From: an uncultured Clostridia bacterium
GTDB lineage: Bacteria > Bacillota > Clostridia > Lachnospirales > Anaerotignaceae
DNA length: 64,000 bases
Direction of reading: 5' to 3'
Assembly: GCA_910586765.1 (NCBI GenBank)
Contig: CAJUJJ010000005.1
Coordinates: 1 to 64,000, forward strand
Positions 1 through 8,923 of the stretch are shown here, one piece after another; positions within the stretch are counted from its first letter, which is position 1; the number at the start of each line of letters is the position of its first letter. The translations under genes and the position numbers were made by a program. The notes under the pieces were generated by a model. The model was not told the origin of the DNA. It did no database searches and saw only the letters and a program-made list of their open reading frames with translations.

Positions 1-36
1 TGAGCTGACCAATACTAATAGACCGAGGGCTTGACC
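1..36 (+). rRNA. 23S ribosomal RNA, 3' end only
   Basis: The first bases match the conserved extreme 3' end of bacterial 23S rRNA, including the ACTAATAGACCGAGG block and the terminal CTTGACC. The rest of the gene lies left of the window. The boundary at about 36 is inferred from the usual mature end. The bases after it look like a 23S 3' spacer, yet the next gene is tRNA-Asn, not 5S rRNA. Confidence 0.93.
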
Positions 37-122
37 TAGTAAAAAGATTTTTGATAATAACTTGTATTCAGTTTTGAGGGTGTAAAATTTGCTAAATGGG
101 GACATACTCAATTTTAAGTTAA

Positions 123-197
123 TCCTCGATAGCTCAGCGGTAGAGCATCCGGCTGTTAACCGGAGGGTCGTAGGTTCGAATCCTACTCGGGGAGCCA
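123..197 (+). tRNA. tRNA-Asn (GTT)
   Basis: It folds into a full cloverleaf. The acceptor stem TCCTCGA pairs with TCGGGGA with one G-U pair, the anticodon loop CTGTTAA carries GTT, and the T arm has TTCGAAT. The discriminator is G and CCA is encoded at 195-197. It is the first tRNA after the 23S end and is probably processed from the rRNA transcript. Confidence 0.96.
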
Positions 198-218
198 ATT
201 TTATCACTACCGTAGTAA

Positions 219-291
219 AGGGGTATAGTTCAGTTGGTAGAACGTTGGTCTCCAAAACCAAATGTCGAGAGTTCGAGTCTTTCTGCCCCTG
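219..291 (+). tRNA. tRNA-Trp (CCA)
   Basis: It folds into a cloverleaf: acceptor stem AGGGGTA pairs with TGCCCCT, the anticodon stem TTGGT/ACCAA encloses a CCA anticodon, and the T loop is TTCGAGT. The discriminator base is G291. The terminal CCA is not encoded, unlike in tRNA-Asn next to it. Anticodon and discriminator both fit the T-box upstream of the TrpB2 gene at 17.0-17.3 kb. Confidence 0.96.
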
Positions 292-303
292 TTAATTTCA
301 TAT

Positions 304-377
<74 letters not shown>

Positions 378-383
378 TTTTAT

Positions 384-456
384 GGGAGTTTAGCTCAGCT
401 GGGAGAGCATCTGCCTTACAAGCAGAGGGTCACAGGTTCGAGCCCTGTAACTCCCA
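384..456 (+). tRNA. tRNA-Val (TAC)
   Basis: It folds into a cloverleaf with acceptor GGGAGTT pairing AACTCCC, anticodon TAC in the loop TTTACAA, and T loop TTCGAGC. The discriminator is A and CCA is not encoded. It is the last gene of the cluster; a T-rich run follows, but I see no strong terminator hairpin. Confidence 0.96.
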
Positions 457-493
457 TTTTTTATTTTTATATAAATTAATAGAAGGGATAAAA

Positions 494-922
494 TTGAATA
501 TTGGATTTGGTGAATTTGATACTTTTGGATTTGGAGGATTTCACACAATGTTTTCTATTGTGTTTTTCATTGTTACAGTTGGTTTTGTAATAATTTTAGC
601 AAGTTTTGTAATAATTATGGTAAAAAATATAGTGACGTGGAATAAAAATAATCATTCTCCACAACTTACAGTTGCTGCAACAGTTGTATCAAAAAGAATG
701 AATGTATCCCATCATAGGCATACAAATGCAGGAGATATAACAGGAGCTCATGGTTATCATACTACATCAACTACATACTATTATGTTACTTTTGAATTTG
801 ATAGTGGTGATAGAATGGAATTTTCTGTGAAGGGTTCTGAATATGGTATGTTAGCAGAAGGAGATACAGGAAATTTGTGTTTTCAAGGAACAAGATATTT
901 GTCTTTTGAGCGAGATAGATAA
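494..922 (+). CDS. DUF2500-type membrane-anchored protein
   Basis: A 142-residue protein of unknown function. A TTG start is preceded by AGAAGGG. Residues about 17-45 form one strong membrane segment. The rest is a small soluble domain ending in a VTFEFDSGDRMEFSV...EYGMLAEGDTGNLCFQGTR pattern, which I recognise as characteristic of DUF2500 (family knowledge). The middle His/Tyr/Thr-rich stretch (about 70-95) looks like a linker. It sits alone after the tRNA cluster, 19 bases before another hypothetical gene on the same strand. No biochemical role is known to me. Confidence 0.75.
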   Translation: MNIGFGEFDTFGFGGFHTMFSIVFFIVTVGFVIILASFVIIMVKNIVTWNKNNHSPQLTVAATVVSKRMNVSHHRHTNAGDITGAHGYHTTSTTYYYVTFEFDSGDRMEFSVKGSEYGMLAEGDTGNLCFQGTRYLSFERDR

Positions 923-941
923 TAATGGGGTAATATAAAGA

Positions 942-1484
942 ATGAAGCAGAATTTAACTTTGTTCAAAAGTGTAGTGTCAAATTATAATGTGTTTTGTTC
1001 AATTGCAGAAAATATTGAATGGATAAAAATAAAAGAAACACATAAAGATTGGTTTAAGATATATCCATTAGGTATTTTTGTAAATGATTATGAGTTTCCA
1101 AAAGGATATATACAAAATAATATAGTATCTGCATATGTTAGGACAGTTCTTTGTGATATAGCGTTTTCGGAGAAATGGGACAAAGATTTTTGGAATATAC
1201 AAAAAAAAGAAAGAAAAAGATATTTGACAGAAGGAATATTATTGTATAAATCATATGCCATTTTAAAAGAAGTTCGTTTTATAGAACGAGATTGGGAATA
1301 TCTTGCTTGTGAAATAGAATATTTTGCCACTCGAAATAAAATTCCAGTTTTGGAACAAAAACGATATATTGATAAATTTGAAAATGCAAAAGTAATTGAA
1401 ATAGGTGGTTGGTGTAATGATTTTGTTTATATGGCAGTCAAGAAAGATTTTATGTTAATTGTTCATTGTGGATTTTGGGATTAA
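942..1484 (+). CDS. hypothetical protein
   Basis: A 180-residue protein I do not recognise. It has no signal peptide or membrane segment and is rich in aromatic residues (many Trp, Tyr, Phe). The ATG start has only a weak GGGGTA upstream. A strong terminator follows its stop directly, so it ends a transcription unit, possibly shared with the DUF2500 gene 19 bases upstream. Size and isolation would suit an immunity-type or other accessory protein, but nothing in the sequence proves that. Confidence 0.6.
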   Translation: MKQNLTLFKSVVSNYNVFCSIAENIEWIKIKETHKDWFKIYPLGIFVNDYEFPKGYIQNNIVSAYVRTVLCDIAFSEKWDKDFWNIQKKERKRYLTEGILLYKSYAILKEVRFIERDWEYLACEIEYFATRNKIPVLEQKRYIDKFENAKVIEIGGWCNDFVYMAVKKDFMLIVHCGFWD

Positions 1485-1517
1485 AAGAACCATGTAAAAA
1501 TGCAGGGTTCTTTTTTT
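1483..1517 (+). terminator. Rho-independent terminator
   Basis: AAGAACC and GGTTCTT form a stem around a 14-base loop, followed by a run of seven T. It closes the transcript of the gene ending at 1484. Confidence 0.8.
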
Positions 1518-1711
1518 AATGCAAATAGTAGAAAGTAAATTCATAATATTGCATTAATGTTGTTTAGTTTTATGATAGAGTGAAAAATATTTTAGTAATA
1601 TGATTGTGAATAAATGTGTAAAATGAACATAAAAAACAATTTTATTTTCATAAAATGGATAATAAATAGCTACAGCAAAAAGTTTTAACAATATCTTCAC
1701 GGCAAATTCTA

Positions 1712-1766
1712 TTGAAATTTATAAAATTTTTATTATAATAGTATCTGAAAACCGACCAGTCGGTTT
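1712..1766 (+). promoter_or_regulatory. tetR promoter and operator
   Basis: TTGAAA (1712-1717) and TATAAT (1734-1739) lie 16 bases apart. Just downstream, 1749-1766 holds an inverted repeat, AAACCGAC and GTCGGTTT with a 2-base centre. ACCGAC-type dyads are typical TetR-family operators. A dyad near the start site would block transcription, so autorepression of the TetR gene and its downstream activase is the natural reading; that is inference. Confidence 0.75.
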
Positions 1767-1808
1767 GTTACAGTATACTTGAAAAGGGGAGGAGCGAAAT
1801 CTATTATA

Positions 1809-2459
1809 ATGAAAAAAAATATATTAGAAATAGCATTTCAGTTATTTTTAAAAAATGGATTTGCAGGAGTTTCCACAAATGAAATTATAAGAGAAGCAAA
1901 TGTAACAAAAGGCTGTTTTTATCATTATTTTAAAAGTAAAGAGGAGTTAATATATGATGTTATTGTAATATATTTGTATCCTTATTTGGAAAGCCCAGTA
2001 AAAGTATTAGAAGAAAAGAATGTGAAATGTAAACAGTTAGATATATTACAAAATATACACTTTTGTTATACATTTATGCCTAAATTGGTGTTAGAAACAA
2101 AACAAAATATTAGTTTTAGAGAGATACAATTTTTGATATATGAAGGAATTAAAAAATATGTGTATTTAGCTAAAAAAAGTTGCGAATGTAGCCGAAAGCA
2201 ACGTTTTTTATTAAAGGAACTTTTAGAGATAGGAAAAAAAGAGGGAATTATTTCATCAAAAATTGATACAGATACATATGCAACAACAATGATAGCATTA
2301 AAAGATGGTATGATTGCTTTACATATATTAGATAGTAGTATTGATACAAAAGAAAAATTGGAAAGTACATTTAAGGCAATATGGTCAGAAATTAAGGCAG
2401 TGCCTCAAACAGAAAATAACAATGGAGGAGGATATTTATATGCAGAAGCAGTGTTGTAA
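1809..2459 (+). CDS. TetR/AcrR family transcriptional regulator
   Basis: A ligand-responsive repressor of about 216 residues. The N-terminal helix-turn-helix is clear: AFQLFLKNGFAGVSTNEI followed by the recognition-helix pattern VTKGCFYHYFKSKEEL, at about residues 10-55. The C-terminal part is a helical ligand-binding region. I take ATG 1809 as start because the protein then begins just before the TetR motif; a TTG at 1779 is in frame but reads through the GGGGAGGAG ribosome-binding region. The GGAGG is 16 bases from ATG 1809, which is long, so the start is not firm. Its 3' end overlaps the activase gene by 20 bases, so the two are translationally coupled, and a TetR operator lies in the shared promoter. 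The ligand may be an acyl-CoA, but the sequence does not show this. Confidence 0.88.
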   Translation: MKKNILEIAFQLFLKNGFAGVSTNEIIREANVTKGCFYHYFKSKEELIYDVIVIYLYPYLESPVKVLEEKNVKCKQLDILQNIHFCYTFMPKLVLETKQNISFREIQFLIYEGIKKYVYLAKKSCECSRKQRFLLKELLEIGKKEGIISSKIDTDTYATTMIALKDGMIALHILDSSIDTKEKLESTFKAIWSEIKAVPQTENNNGGGYLYAEAVL

Positions 2460-5400
2460 AATGGGTATAGATATTGGTTCAACAACAGTAAAAGTAGTTG
2501 TAATTGATAATAAAAATAATATTGTGTTTAGTCAATATAAAAGGCATTTTTCAGAAATAAAAAAGACAACAGCAGAATTGTTGGAAGAAGCAAAAAAAGA
2601 TTTGGGAAACATTTCATTTCGTGCTATGCTGACAGGTAGTGGAGGCGTTTCTATAGCAAAATCATTAAATATTGATTTTATACAAGAAGTAGTAGCAACA
2701 GCAAAAGCCATTGAAACAGTAGCACCAAAAACAGATGTTGCGATTGAATTAGGAGGAGAAGATGCAAAAATCATTTATTTTTCAAATGGTATTGAACAAA
2801 GAATGAATGGTGTTTGTGCTGGAGGAACAGGTTCTTTTATAGACCAAATGGCTAGCCTTTTGCAAACAGATGCAAGTGGTTTAAATGAATTAGCAAAAGA
2901 ATATAAAGTAATTTATCCTATCGCTTCACGCTGTGGTGTGTTTGCAAAAACAGATATACAACCACTTATTAATGAAGGAGCAGCAAAAGAAGATTTAGCA
3001 GTATCTATATTTCAAGCAGTTGTAAATCAAACCATTAGTGGTCTTGCTTGTGGTAAACCGATTAGAGGACACGTTACATTTTTAGGAGGGCCTCTACACT
3101 TTTTATCTGAATTACGTCAAAGATTTATAGAAACATTAAAATTGACAGAAGAAACAGCAATATTGCCAGAAAATTCTCATTTGTTTGCAGCTTATGGTAC
3201 TGCAATATCAAATGAAGAAAATGCAAAACAAATGAATTTTGATACTTTGCTTGAAAATATATATCATGGAGAGGAATTAGCAGTTGAAGTAAATAGATTA
3301 GAACCACTTTTTGAAAATGAGCAGTCATATGAAGCATTTCAAAAAAGACACAGTGAAGAAAAAGTGGAAAGAGTGGAATTATCTACTTATAAAGGAAATG
3401 CTTTTTTAGGTATAGATGCTGGTTCTACTACAACTAAAGTTGCACTTGTATCTGAAAAAGGAGAATTGTTGTATTCTTATTATGGAAGCAATGAAGGAAA
3501 TCCTCTCAAAGTGATTATAAAAAGTTTAAATGAATTATATGATAGTATGCCAGAAAGTGTAACTATCAGAAATTCTTGTGTAACAGGCTATGGAGAAGGT
3601 CTGATTAAAGAAGCATTAATGATTGACTTAGGATATATTGAAACAGTAGCACATTATAAAGCAGCTAGCTTTTTTAAACCTGATGTCGATTTTATATTAG
3701 ACATTGGCGGACAGGATATGAAATGTATTAGAATAAAAAATAATGTAATTGATAGTGTGCAATTAAATGAGGCTTGTTCTTCTGGCTGTGGCTCTTTTAT
3801 AGAAACATTTGCAAAGTCATTGAATTATAGTGTATCAGAATTTGCAAAAGTAGCACTTTTTGCAAAAAACCCTATTGATTTAGGTTCAAGATGTACTGTA
3901 TTTATGAATTCCCGTGTAAAACAAGCACAAAAAGAAGGTGCAGAAGTAGCAGATATTTCTGCTGGTTTAGCTTATTCTGTTATCAAAAATGCTTTGTTGA
4001 AAGTTATTAAAATTGCAGACCCCAAAGCAATGGGAAAAAGTATTGTAGTGCAGGGTGGTACATTTTATAATGATGCTGTATTAAAAAGTTTTGAAATTAT
4101 AAGCGGTAGAGAAGCCGTAAGACCTGATATTGCAGGAATTATGGGAGCATTTGGTGCAGGATTGATTGCACGTGAAAAATATAAAGAAGGCTATCAAACA
4201 ACATTGATTTCAAAACAAAAAATGAATGAATTAGAAATGAAGTCTACATTGACAAGATGTCAAGGTTGTACAAATCATTGTCTTTTGACAATCAATAATT
4301 TTTCAAATGGAAGAAGATTTATTACAGGAAATCGTTGTGAAAGAGGATTAGGAAAAGAAAAGGGACAAAACAGTGCTGTAAATTTGTATGAATATAAAAG
4401 AAAGAGATTGTTTGAACAATATATTCCTCTGGAATTGGAAAAAGCACCTCGTGGTGTAGTAGGTATTCCTCGTGTATTGAATATGTGGGAAGACTATCCA
4501 TTTTGGTTTACATTTTTTACAAATTTAGGATTTAGAGTAGAACTTTCTCCTTATTCTAGTAAAGCAGTATATGAAAAAGGCATTGAGTCTATACCAAGTG
4601 AGTCTGCTTGTTATCCTGCAAAATTAGTACATGGACATATTATGAGTTTAATTGAAAAAGGGGTACGTTTTATATTTTACCCTAGTGTTGTATACGAAAG
4701 GAGAGATATAGCAGCATCTGACAACAATTATAATTGTCCTATTGTTACATCTTATTCAGAAAATATTAAAAATAATGTAGAAGACTTGAGAGAACAAAAT
4801 ATCAAATTTTTAAATCCTTTTCTATCTATGGGGGATAAAACAGCACTTGCCAAAAGGCTTGTACAAGAATGTAAACCTCTTGATATATCTGCAAAACAAG
4901 TATTGTCTGCTGTAGATGCTGCTTGGCAGGAATGGGGACAATTTAGAGAAGACATTCACAAAAAAGGAGTAGAAACATTACAATATATTAAAGAACATAA
5001 TATGACTGGTATTGTATTAGGCGGAAGACCTTATCACGTAGACCCTGAAATCAATCACGGCATACCAGAATTAATAGCAAGTTATAATATTGCAGTATTT
5101 ACAGAAGATAGTGTAGCACATTTAGGAAAAGTTGAACGTCCTATGGTAGTACGTGACCAGTGGACATATCATTCCAGATTGTATGAAGCAGCAGCATTTG
5201 TAAAAACACAGCAAAATTTGGAGTATGTACAATTAAATTCTTTTGGCTGTGGTTTAGATGCTGTAACAACAGATGAAGTAAAAAATATATTAACAAAAGC
5301 AGGAAAAATATATACTTCACTCAAAATTGATGAAGTAAACAATTTAGGAGCAGCAAGAATTAGAATACGTTCTTTGATTGCGGCAATAGAAGATAGAGCA

Positions 5401-6750
5401 GAGAAAAATGTACAAATACATAAAGGAGATGCTTCATTAAAAAGGATTGTATTTACAAAAGAAATGAAAAAAGACTATACAATACTTTGTCCTCAAATGT
5501 CACCAATTCATTTTGACATATTAAAAGAAGTATTTCGAAGCAGTGGCTACAATTTAGATGTTATGCCAGCTATGGATAAAAATGCCATTGACACAGGGCT
5601 AAAATATGTCAATAATGATGCGTGTTATCCTGCTCTAATTGTAGTAGGACAGCTCATAAATGGCTTAAAATCAGGAAATTATGATTTGAATAAAACGGCT
5701 GTTTTGATTTCTCAAACAGGAGGAGGCTGTCGTGCTACAAACTATATCAATTTTATTAGAAAAGCATTGGAAAATGCGGGTATGCCTCATGTCCCTGTTA
5801 TTTCAATCAGTACAGGAGGATTAGAAAAAAATCCTGGATTTAAGTTGTCTCCAAAATTGCTTCATAAAATGCTGCAAGGTTTTGTATATGGCGATTTGTT
5901 TATGAGAGTGCTTTATAAAGTGCGTCCGTATGAAAAGTTTAAAAATTCTGCAAATACATTATATGAGCATTGGAATGAGAAAGTAAAAAAAGATGTTGTA
6001 AAAGGAAAATGGAGTACATACTGTAAAAATATAGAAAATATTATACGTGATTTTGATATTTTGGAAATAACAGATGAAGTAAAACCTAAAGTTGGTGTTG
6101 TAGGAGAAATACTTGTAAAATTCCACCCAACAGCAAATAATGATATTGTAGGACTTTTAGAAGCAGAAGGAGCAGAGGCAGTTGTACCCGATTTATTAGG
6201 ATTTGGACTGTATAGCTGTTATAATGCTTCACAAAAAAGAAAATACTTGGGAAGTTCTTTAAAAGGAAAGTTATTAAGTGATATAGGCATAGAAATAATA
6301 GAATTTTATCAAAAACCTATGATAAAGGCACTAACAGAAAGTAAGAGATTTCACGCACCAGATAATATCAGGGTTTTGGGAAAATATGCAGAACCTATTG
6401 TATCGCTTTGTAATCAAACAGGGGAAGGCTGGTTTTTAACAGCAGAGATGTTGGAATTGATACGTTCAGGAGTACATAATATTGTTTGTACACAGCCTTT
6501 TGGCTGTCTGCCAAATCACGTAGTAGGAAAAGGTGTTATAAAAGAATTGAGAAGAAAATATCCTCTTTCTAATATTGTAGCGATTGATTATGACCCTGGA
6601 GCAAGTGAAGTAAATCAGTTAAACAGAATTAAATTAATGTTGGCAAGTGCCAATAAAAATATGTATAAAGTAGAAGCAGAACAAAAAGAAAAAAGAAGAA
6701 GAATACATTCTTTGAAAAAAGCATCATTTGATATTAATATAAGAGGATAA
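2440..6750 (+). CDS. 2-hydroxyacyl-CoA dehydratase activase-like fusion protein
   Basis: A cytoplasmic protein of about 1436 residues, near the usual size of the clostridial multi-domain acyl-CoA dehydratase activase family. It holds two BcrAD/BadF-type ATPase modules: GIDIGSTTVKVVV with ELGGEDAK and CAGGTGSFIDQ (about residues 8-280), then GIDAGSTTTKVAL with DIGGQDMK and SSGCGSFIE (about 325-590). Next come a Cys motif (CQGCTNHC near 607), a DUF2229-type region and a C-terminal HgdB-like dehydratase region. Family knowledge: the dimeric activator HgdC uses ATP to inject an electron into the dehydratase; the role of these long fusions is largely unassigned. Start ATG 2440 has GGAGGAGG at 2424-2431; the longer in-frame extension has no comparable site. 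It overlaps and probably answers to the TetR regulator. No separate dehydratase subunit genes are nearby. Confidence 0.88.
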   Translation: MQKQCCKMGIDIGSTTVKVVVIDNKNNIVFSQYKRHFSEIKKTTAELLEEAKKDLGNISFRAMLTGSGGVSIAKSLNIDFIQEVVATAKAIETVAPKTDVAIELGGEDAKIIYFSNGIEQRMNGVCAGGTGSFIDQMASLLQTDASGLNELAKEYKVIYPIASRCGVFAKTDIQPLINEGAAKEDLAVSIFQAVVNQTISGLACGKPIRGHVTFLGGPLHFLSELRQRFIETLKLTEETAILPENSHLFAAYGTAISNEENAKQMNFDTLLENIYHGEELAVEVNRLEPLFENEQSYEAFQKRHSEEKVERVELSTYKGNAFLGIDAGSTTTKVALVSEKGELLYSYYGSNEGNPLKVIIKSLNELYDSMPESVTIRNSCVTGYGEGLIKEALMIDLGYIETVAHYKAASFFKPDVDFILDIGGQDMKCIRIKNNVIDSVQLNEACSSGCGSFIETFAKSLNYSVSEFAKVALFAKNPIDLGSRCTVFMNSRVKQAQKEGAEVADISAGLAYSVIKNALLKVIKIADPKAMGKSIVVQGGTFYNDAVLKSFEIISGREAVRPDIAGIMGAFGAGLIAREKYKEGYQTTLISKQKMNELEMKSTLTRCQGCTNHCLLTINNFSNGRRFITGNRCERGLGKEKGQNSAVNLYEYKRKRLFEQYIPLELEKAPRGVVGIPRVLNMWEDYPFWFTFFTNLGFRVELSPYSSKAVYEKGIESIPSESACYPAKLVHGHIMSLIEKGVRFIFYPSVVYERRDIAASDNNYNCPIVTSYSENIKNNVEDLREQNIKFLNPFLSMGDKTALAKRLVQECKPLDISAKQVLSAVDAAWQEWGQFREDIHKKGVETLQYIKEHNMTGIVLGGRPYHVDPEINHGIPELIASYNIAVFTEDSVAHLGKVERPMVVRDQWTYHSRLYEAAAFVKTQQNLEYVQLNSFGCGLDAVTTDEVKNILTKAGKIYTSLKIDEVNNLGAARIRIRSLIAAIEDRAEKNVQIHKGDASLKRIVFTKEMKKDYTILCPQMSPIHFDILKEVFRSSGYNLDVMPAMDKNAIDTGLKYVNNDACYPALIVVGQLINGLKSGNYDLNKTAVLISQTGGGCRATNYINFIRKALENAGMPHVPVISISTGGLEKNPGFKLSPKLLHKMLQGFVYGDLFMRVLYKVRPYEKFKNSANTLYEHWNEKVKKDVVKGKWSTYCKNIENIIRDFDILEITDEVKPKVGVVGEILVKFHPTANNDIVGLLEAEGAEAVVPDLLGFGLYSCYNASQKRKYLGSSLKGKLLSDIGIEIIEFYQKPMIKALTESKRFHAPDNIRVLGKYAEPIVSLCNQTGEGWFLTAEMLELIRSGVHNIVCTQPFGCLPNHVVGKGVIKELRRKYPLSNIVAIDYDPGASEVNQLNRIKLMLASANKNMYKVEAEQKEKRRRIHSLKKASFDINIRG

Positions 6751-6760
6751 ACAAATAAAA

Positions 6761-6797
6761 AAGCCCTTCTATGATAAAAATACCATAGAAGGGTTTA
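6761..6797. terminator. bidirectional terminator
   Basis: CCCTTCTATG (6764-6773) pairs with CATAGAAGGG (6784-6793), with A-rich sequence before and T-rich sequence after. It lies between the convergent activase and rubredoxin genes and can serve both. Confidence 0.85.
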
Positions 6798-6800
6798 TTA

Positions 6801-6962
6801 TTATTGTATTTCTTTGAATTGGTCTTTGCCAACATTGCATAAAGGACATTCCCAATCATCAGGAAGCTGACTAAAAGGTGTTCCAGGTGCAATATTATGT
6901 TCTGGGTCTCCTACTGCTGGGTCATAAATATATCCACATACTTCACATTCATATTTTTTCAT
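6801..6962 (-). CDS. rubredoxin
   Basis: A 53-residue iron-sulfur electron carrier. The minus strand reads MKKYECEVCGYIYDPAVGDP at the N-terminus, and the two iron-binding pairs CEVCGY (Cys6, Cys9) and CPLCNVGK (Cys39, Cys42) are intact, with the typical DDWECP. Length matches ordinary rubredoxins. AAAGGCGG stands upstream of the ATG. It is the last gene of an operon with two nitroreductase paralogues (gap 53 bases), so it may pass electrons to or from those flavoproteins, or serve oxygen or peroxide detoxification with partners elsewhere; that is inference. The terminator at 6761-6797 follows. Confidence 0.96.
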   Translation of the reverse strand: MKKYECEVCGYIYDPAVGDPEHNIAPGTPFSQLPDDWECPLCNVGKDQFKEIQ

Positions 6963-7015
6963 AATTACGTTTCCGCCTTTCTCATATTTATTTTATATTT
7001 GATATAACTTTGTTA
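6961..7015 (-). repeat. duplicated operon spacer, copy 1
   Basis: The 53-base spacer between the nitroreductase stop and the rubredoxin start is nearly identical to the spacer at 7836-7888, including the ribosome-binding site AAAGGCGG and GATATAA. The copies show that the duplicated unit was the nitroreductase gene plus its downstream spacer. Confidence 0.85.
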
Positions 7016-7837
7016 TTATACCATGCAATAACCAACAATTTCAAATTCTTCTGGAATTTCTACAGCGTCAGTAGGCTGTTCTAATTTCCAGCTTAAACTA
7101 AATAATGTACTGCTAACAATCGCTTGGAATACAAACATGATAATACCAGTATCAATTTTTTGTTCATAAGTATTTGTATTTTTGTCTTTTTTAATAGCAA
7201 GTATTGCTTTTCCGCCAGTCAAAAGAAAACGCCATGGTTGTCCATTTAAAGTAGAAGGAGCAAGTTTTGAAAAAGCAAATGCTTCTAAAAGGCCTCTTTC
7301 TTCCAATACAGAAGTGTCTGCACCATTTCCCCATTTGTCAATATATACCATTTCATCTAAGCCAATTTTATAATCTATGGAGGAAGTAGCATTTCCTTTT
7401 TGAGAAGCATTTGCATCATAACCTAAAGCAATAAGAGCAACTACTTCTTTATCAGAAACAATATTTAATTTGTCTTTGATTGCTTGGCTGTCAGAGAATG
7501 TAATCCAGCAAGAAGCAATACCAATTTCAGTTGCTTTTAATATTAAATTTTGTCCAATGTAGCCAGCATTTTCAATATAATATGGTTTTTTCTCTGAAAG
7601 TATTAAAATATAATGAGGTGCATCTATCATATTGCCTTTGTAACCAGCAACACCATGTAAACAAAGATATGCTTCATTGCTAAGTACACGTACATCTGTT
7701 TCAATGCTATCATCAATTTTAATACAATTTTGAGAATAGTCTTTTATTGTTTTTAATTTTTGGTTATCGATGGTATCTTTTTTGTATTCTCTAACAGACT
7801 TTGTATTTAGTATAAGATTTTGGTAATTTATTCCCAT
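7016..7837 (-). CDS. nitroreductase family protein (TM1586-type), paralogue A
   Basis: A 273-residue FMN-dependent oxidoreductase-like protein. The N-terminal NTKSVREYKK is the usual flavin-phosphate-binding start of nitroreductases; the middle GYIGQNLILKATEIGIASCWI and the C-terminal APSTLNGQPWRFLL also fit. The length and the two related halves suggest the putative TM nitroreductase family (PF14512, from memory). Substrate is not evident. It is the middle gene of a minus-strand operon: paralogue B upstream (51-base gap), rubredoxin downstream. AAAGGCGG precedes its ATG at 7835-7837. The two paralogues agree at most positions; differences cluster at about residues 45-60 and near the C-terminus. 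Confidence 0.9.
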   Translation of the reverse strand: MGINYQNLILNTKSVREYKKDTIDNQKLKTIKDYSQNCIKIDDSIETDVRVLSNEAYLCLHGVAGYKGNMIDAPHYILILSEKKPYYIENAGYIGQNLILKATEIGIASCWITFSDSQAIKDKLNIVSDKEVVALIALGYDANASQKGNATSSIDYKIGLDEMVYIDKWGNGADTSVLEERGLLEAFAFSKLAPSTLNGQPWRFLLTGGKAILAIKKDKNTNTYEQKIDTGIIMFVFQAIVSSTLFSLSWKLEQPTDAVEIPEEFEIVGYCMV

Positions 7838-7888
7838 AATTACGTTTCCGCCTTTCTCATATTTGTTTTATATTTTGATATAATTTTA
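7836..7888 (-). repeat. duplicated operon spacer, copy 2
   Basis: This is the matching spacer between the two nitroreductase genes. It shares the CATAATTACGTTTCCGCC stretch and the AT-rich tail with 6961-7015, differing by single bases and short indels. Confidence 0.85.
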
Positions 7889-8710
7889 TTATACCATACA
7901 ATAACCAACAATTTCAAATTCTTTTGGAATTTTTATAAAATCAACAGGCTGTTCCAATTTCCACTTTAAATCAAATAATGTACTGCTAACAATCGCTTGG
8001 AATACAAACATAATAATACCAGTATCAATTTTTTGTTCATAAGTATTTGTATTTCTATCTTTTTTAATAGCAAGTATTGCTTTTCCACCAGTCAAAAGAA
8101 AACGCCATGGTTGTCCATTTAAAGCAGAAGGAGCAAATTTTGAAAAAGCAAATGCTTCTAAAAGGCCTCTTTGTTCTAATACAGAAGCATCTGCACCATT
8201 TCCCCATTTGTCGATGTATACCATTTCATCTAAATCGATTTTACAGTCTGTATGAAAAGAAGTAATACTTCCTTTTTGGGGAGCATTTGCATCATAGCCT
8301 AAAGCAATAAGAGCAACTACTTCTTTATCAGAAAGTATATTTAAATTATCTTTAATGGCTTGATTGTCAGAAAGTGTAATCCAGCAGGAAGCAATACCAA
8401 TTTCAGTTGCTTTTAATATTAAATTTTGTCCAATATAGCCAGCATTTTCAATATAATGTGTTTTTTTCTCTGAAAGTATTAAAATGTAATGAGGTGCATC
8501 TATCATATTGCCTTTGTAACCAGCAATGCCGTATAAAGGAATATAGGCTTCATTGTTAGATAGTATACGCACATCAATTTTAATATTGTCGTCAATTTTA
8601 ATACAATTTTGAGCATAGTCTTTTATTGTTTTTAATTTTTGGGTGTCGATACTCTCTTTTTTGTATTCTCTAACAGATTTTGTATTTAATATAAGATTTT
8701 GGTAATCCAT
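7889..8710 (-). CDS. nitroreductase family protein (TM1586-type), paralogue B
   Basis: A 273-residue nitroreductase, first gene of the operon and clearly a tandem duplicate of the next gene. It keeps NTKSVREYKK, GYIGQNLILKATEIGIASCWI and LNGQPWRFLL. AAGGAG stands just upstream of the ATG at 8708-8710, unlike the AAAGGCGG that serves the other two genes, so its leader is the operon's original 5' end. The region upstream (8711-8820) also feeds the divergent cdaA operon. The enzyme reaction is unknown; family members reduce quinones, nitro compounds or flavins with NAD(P)H, and the rubredoxin two genes later suggests an alternative electron partner. Confidence 0.9.
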   Translation of the reverse strand: MDYQNLILNTKSVREYKKESIDTQKLKTIKDYAQNCIKIDDNIKIDVRILSNNEAYIPLYGIAGYKGNMIDAPHYILILSEKKTHYIENAGYIGQNLILKATEIGIASCWITLSDNQAIKDNLNILSDKEVVALIALGYDANAPQKGSITSFHTDCKIDLDEMVYIDKWGNGADASVLEQRGLLEAFAFSKFAPSALNGQPWRFLLTGGKAILAIKKDRNTNTYEQKIDTGIIMFVFQAIVSSTLFDLKWKLEQPVDFIKIPKEFEIVGYCMV

Positions 8711-8923
8711 GAATATGCTCCTTTTTTAAAGTATATGAGATTTTTTACTGCAATACTATTTTATTCTAAAATTTCATTTTTATACAAAAATCTAAATGAT
8801 TATAAGCACGAAACATTTTTTTGTGATATAATTAGAAAGGAATGTTGATATGTGCTATTTCATATACTGATAAAGCATAAAAAGATGATATTTAAAAATA
8901 GTCGAATAAGGTGGAAAGGGTTT

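Noticed and set aside
89..295. 68-codon frame over the first tRNA genes
   Set aside because: It lies over tRNA-Asn and tRNA-Trp, so it is not a gene.
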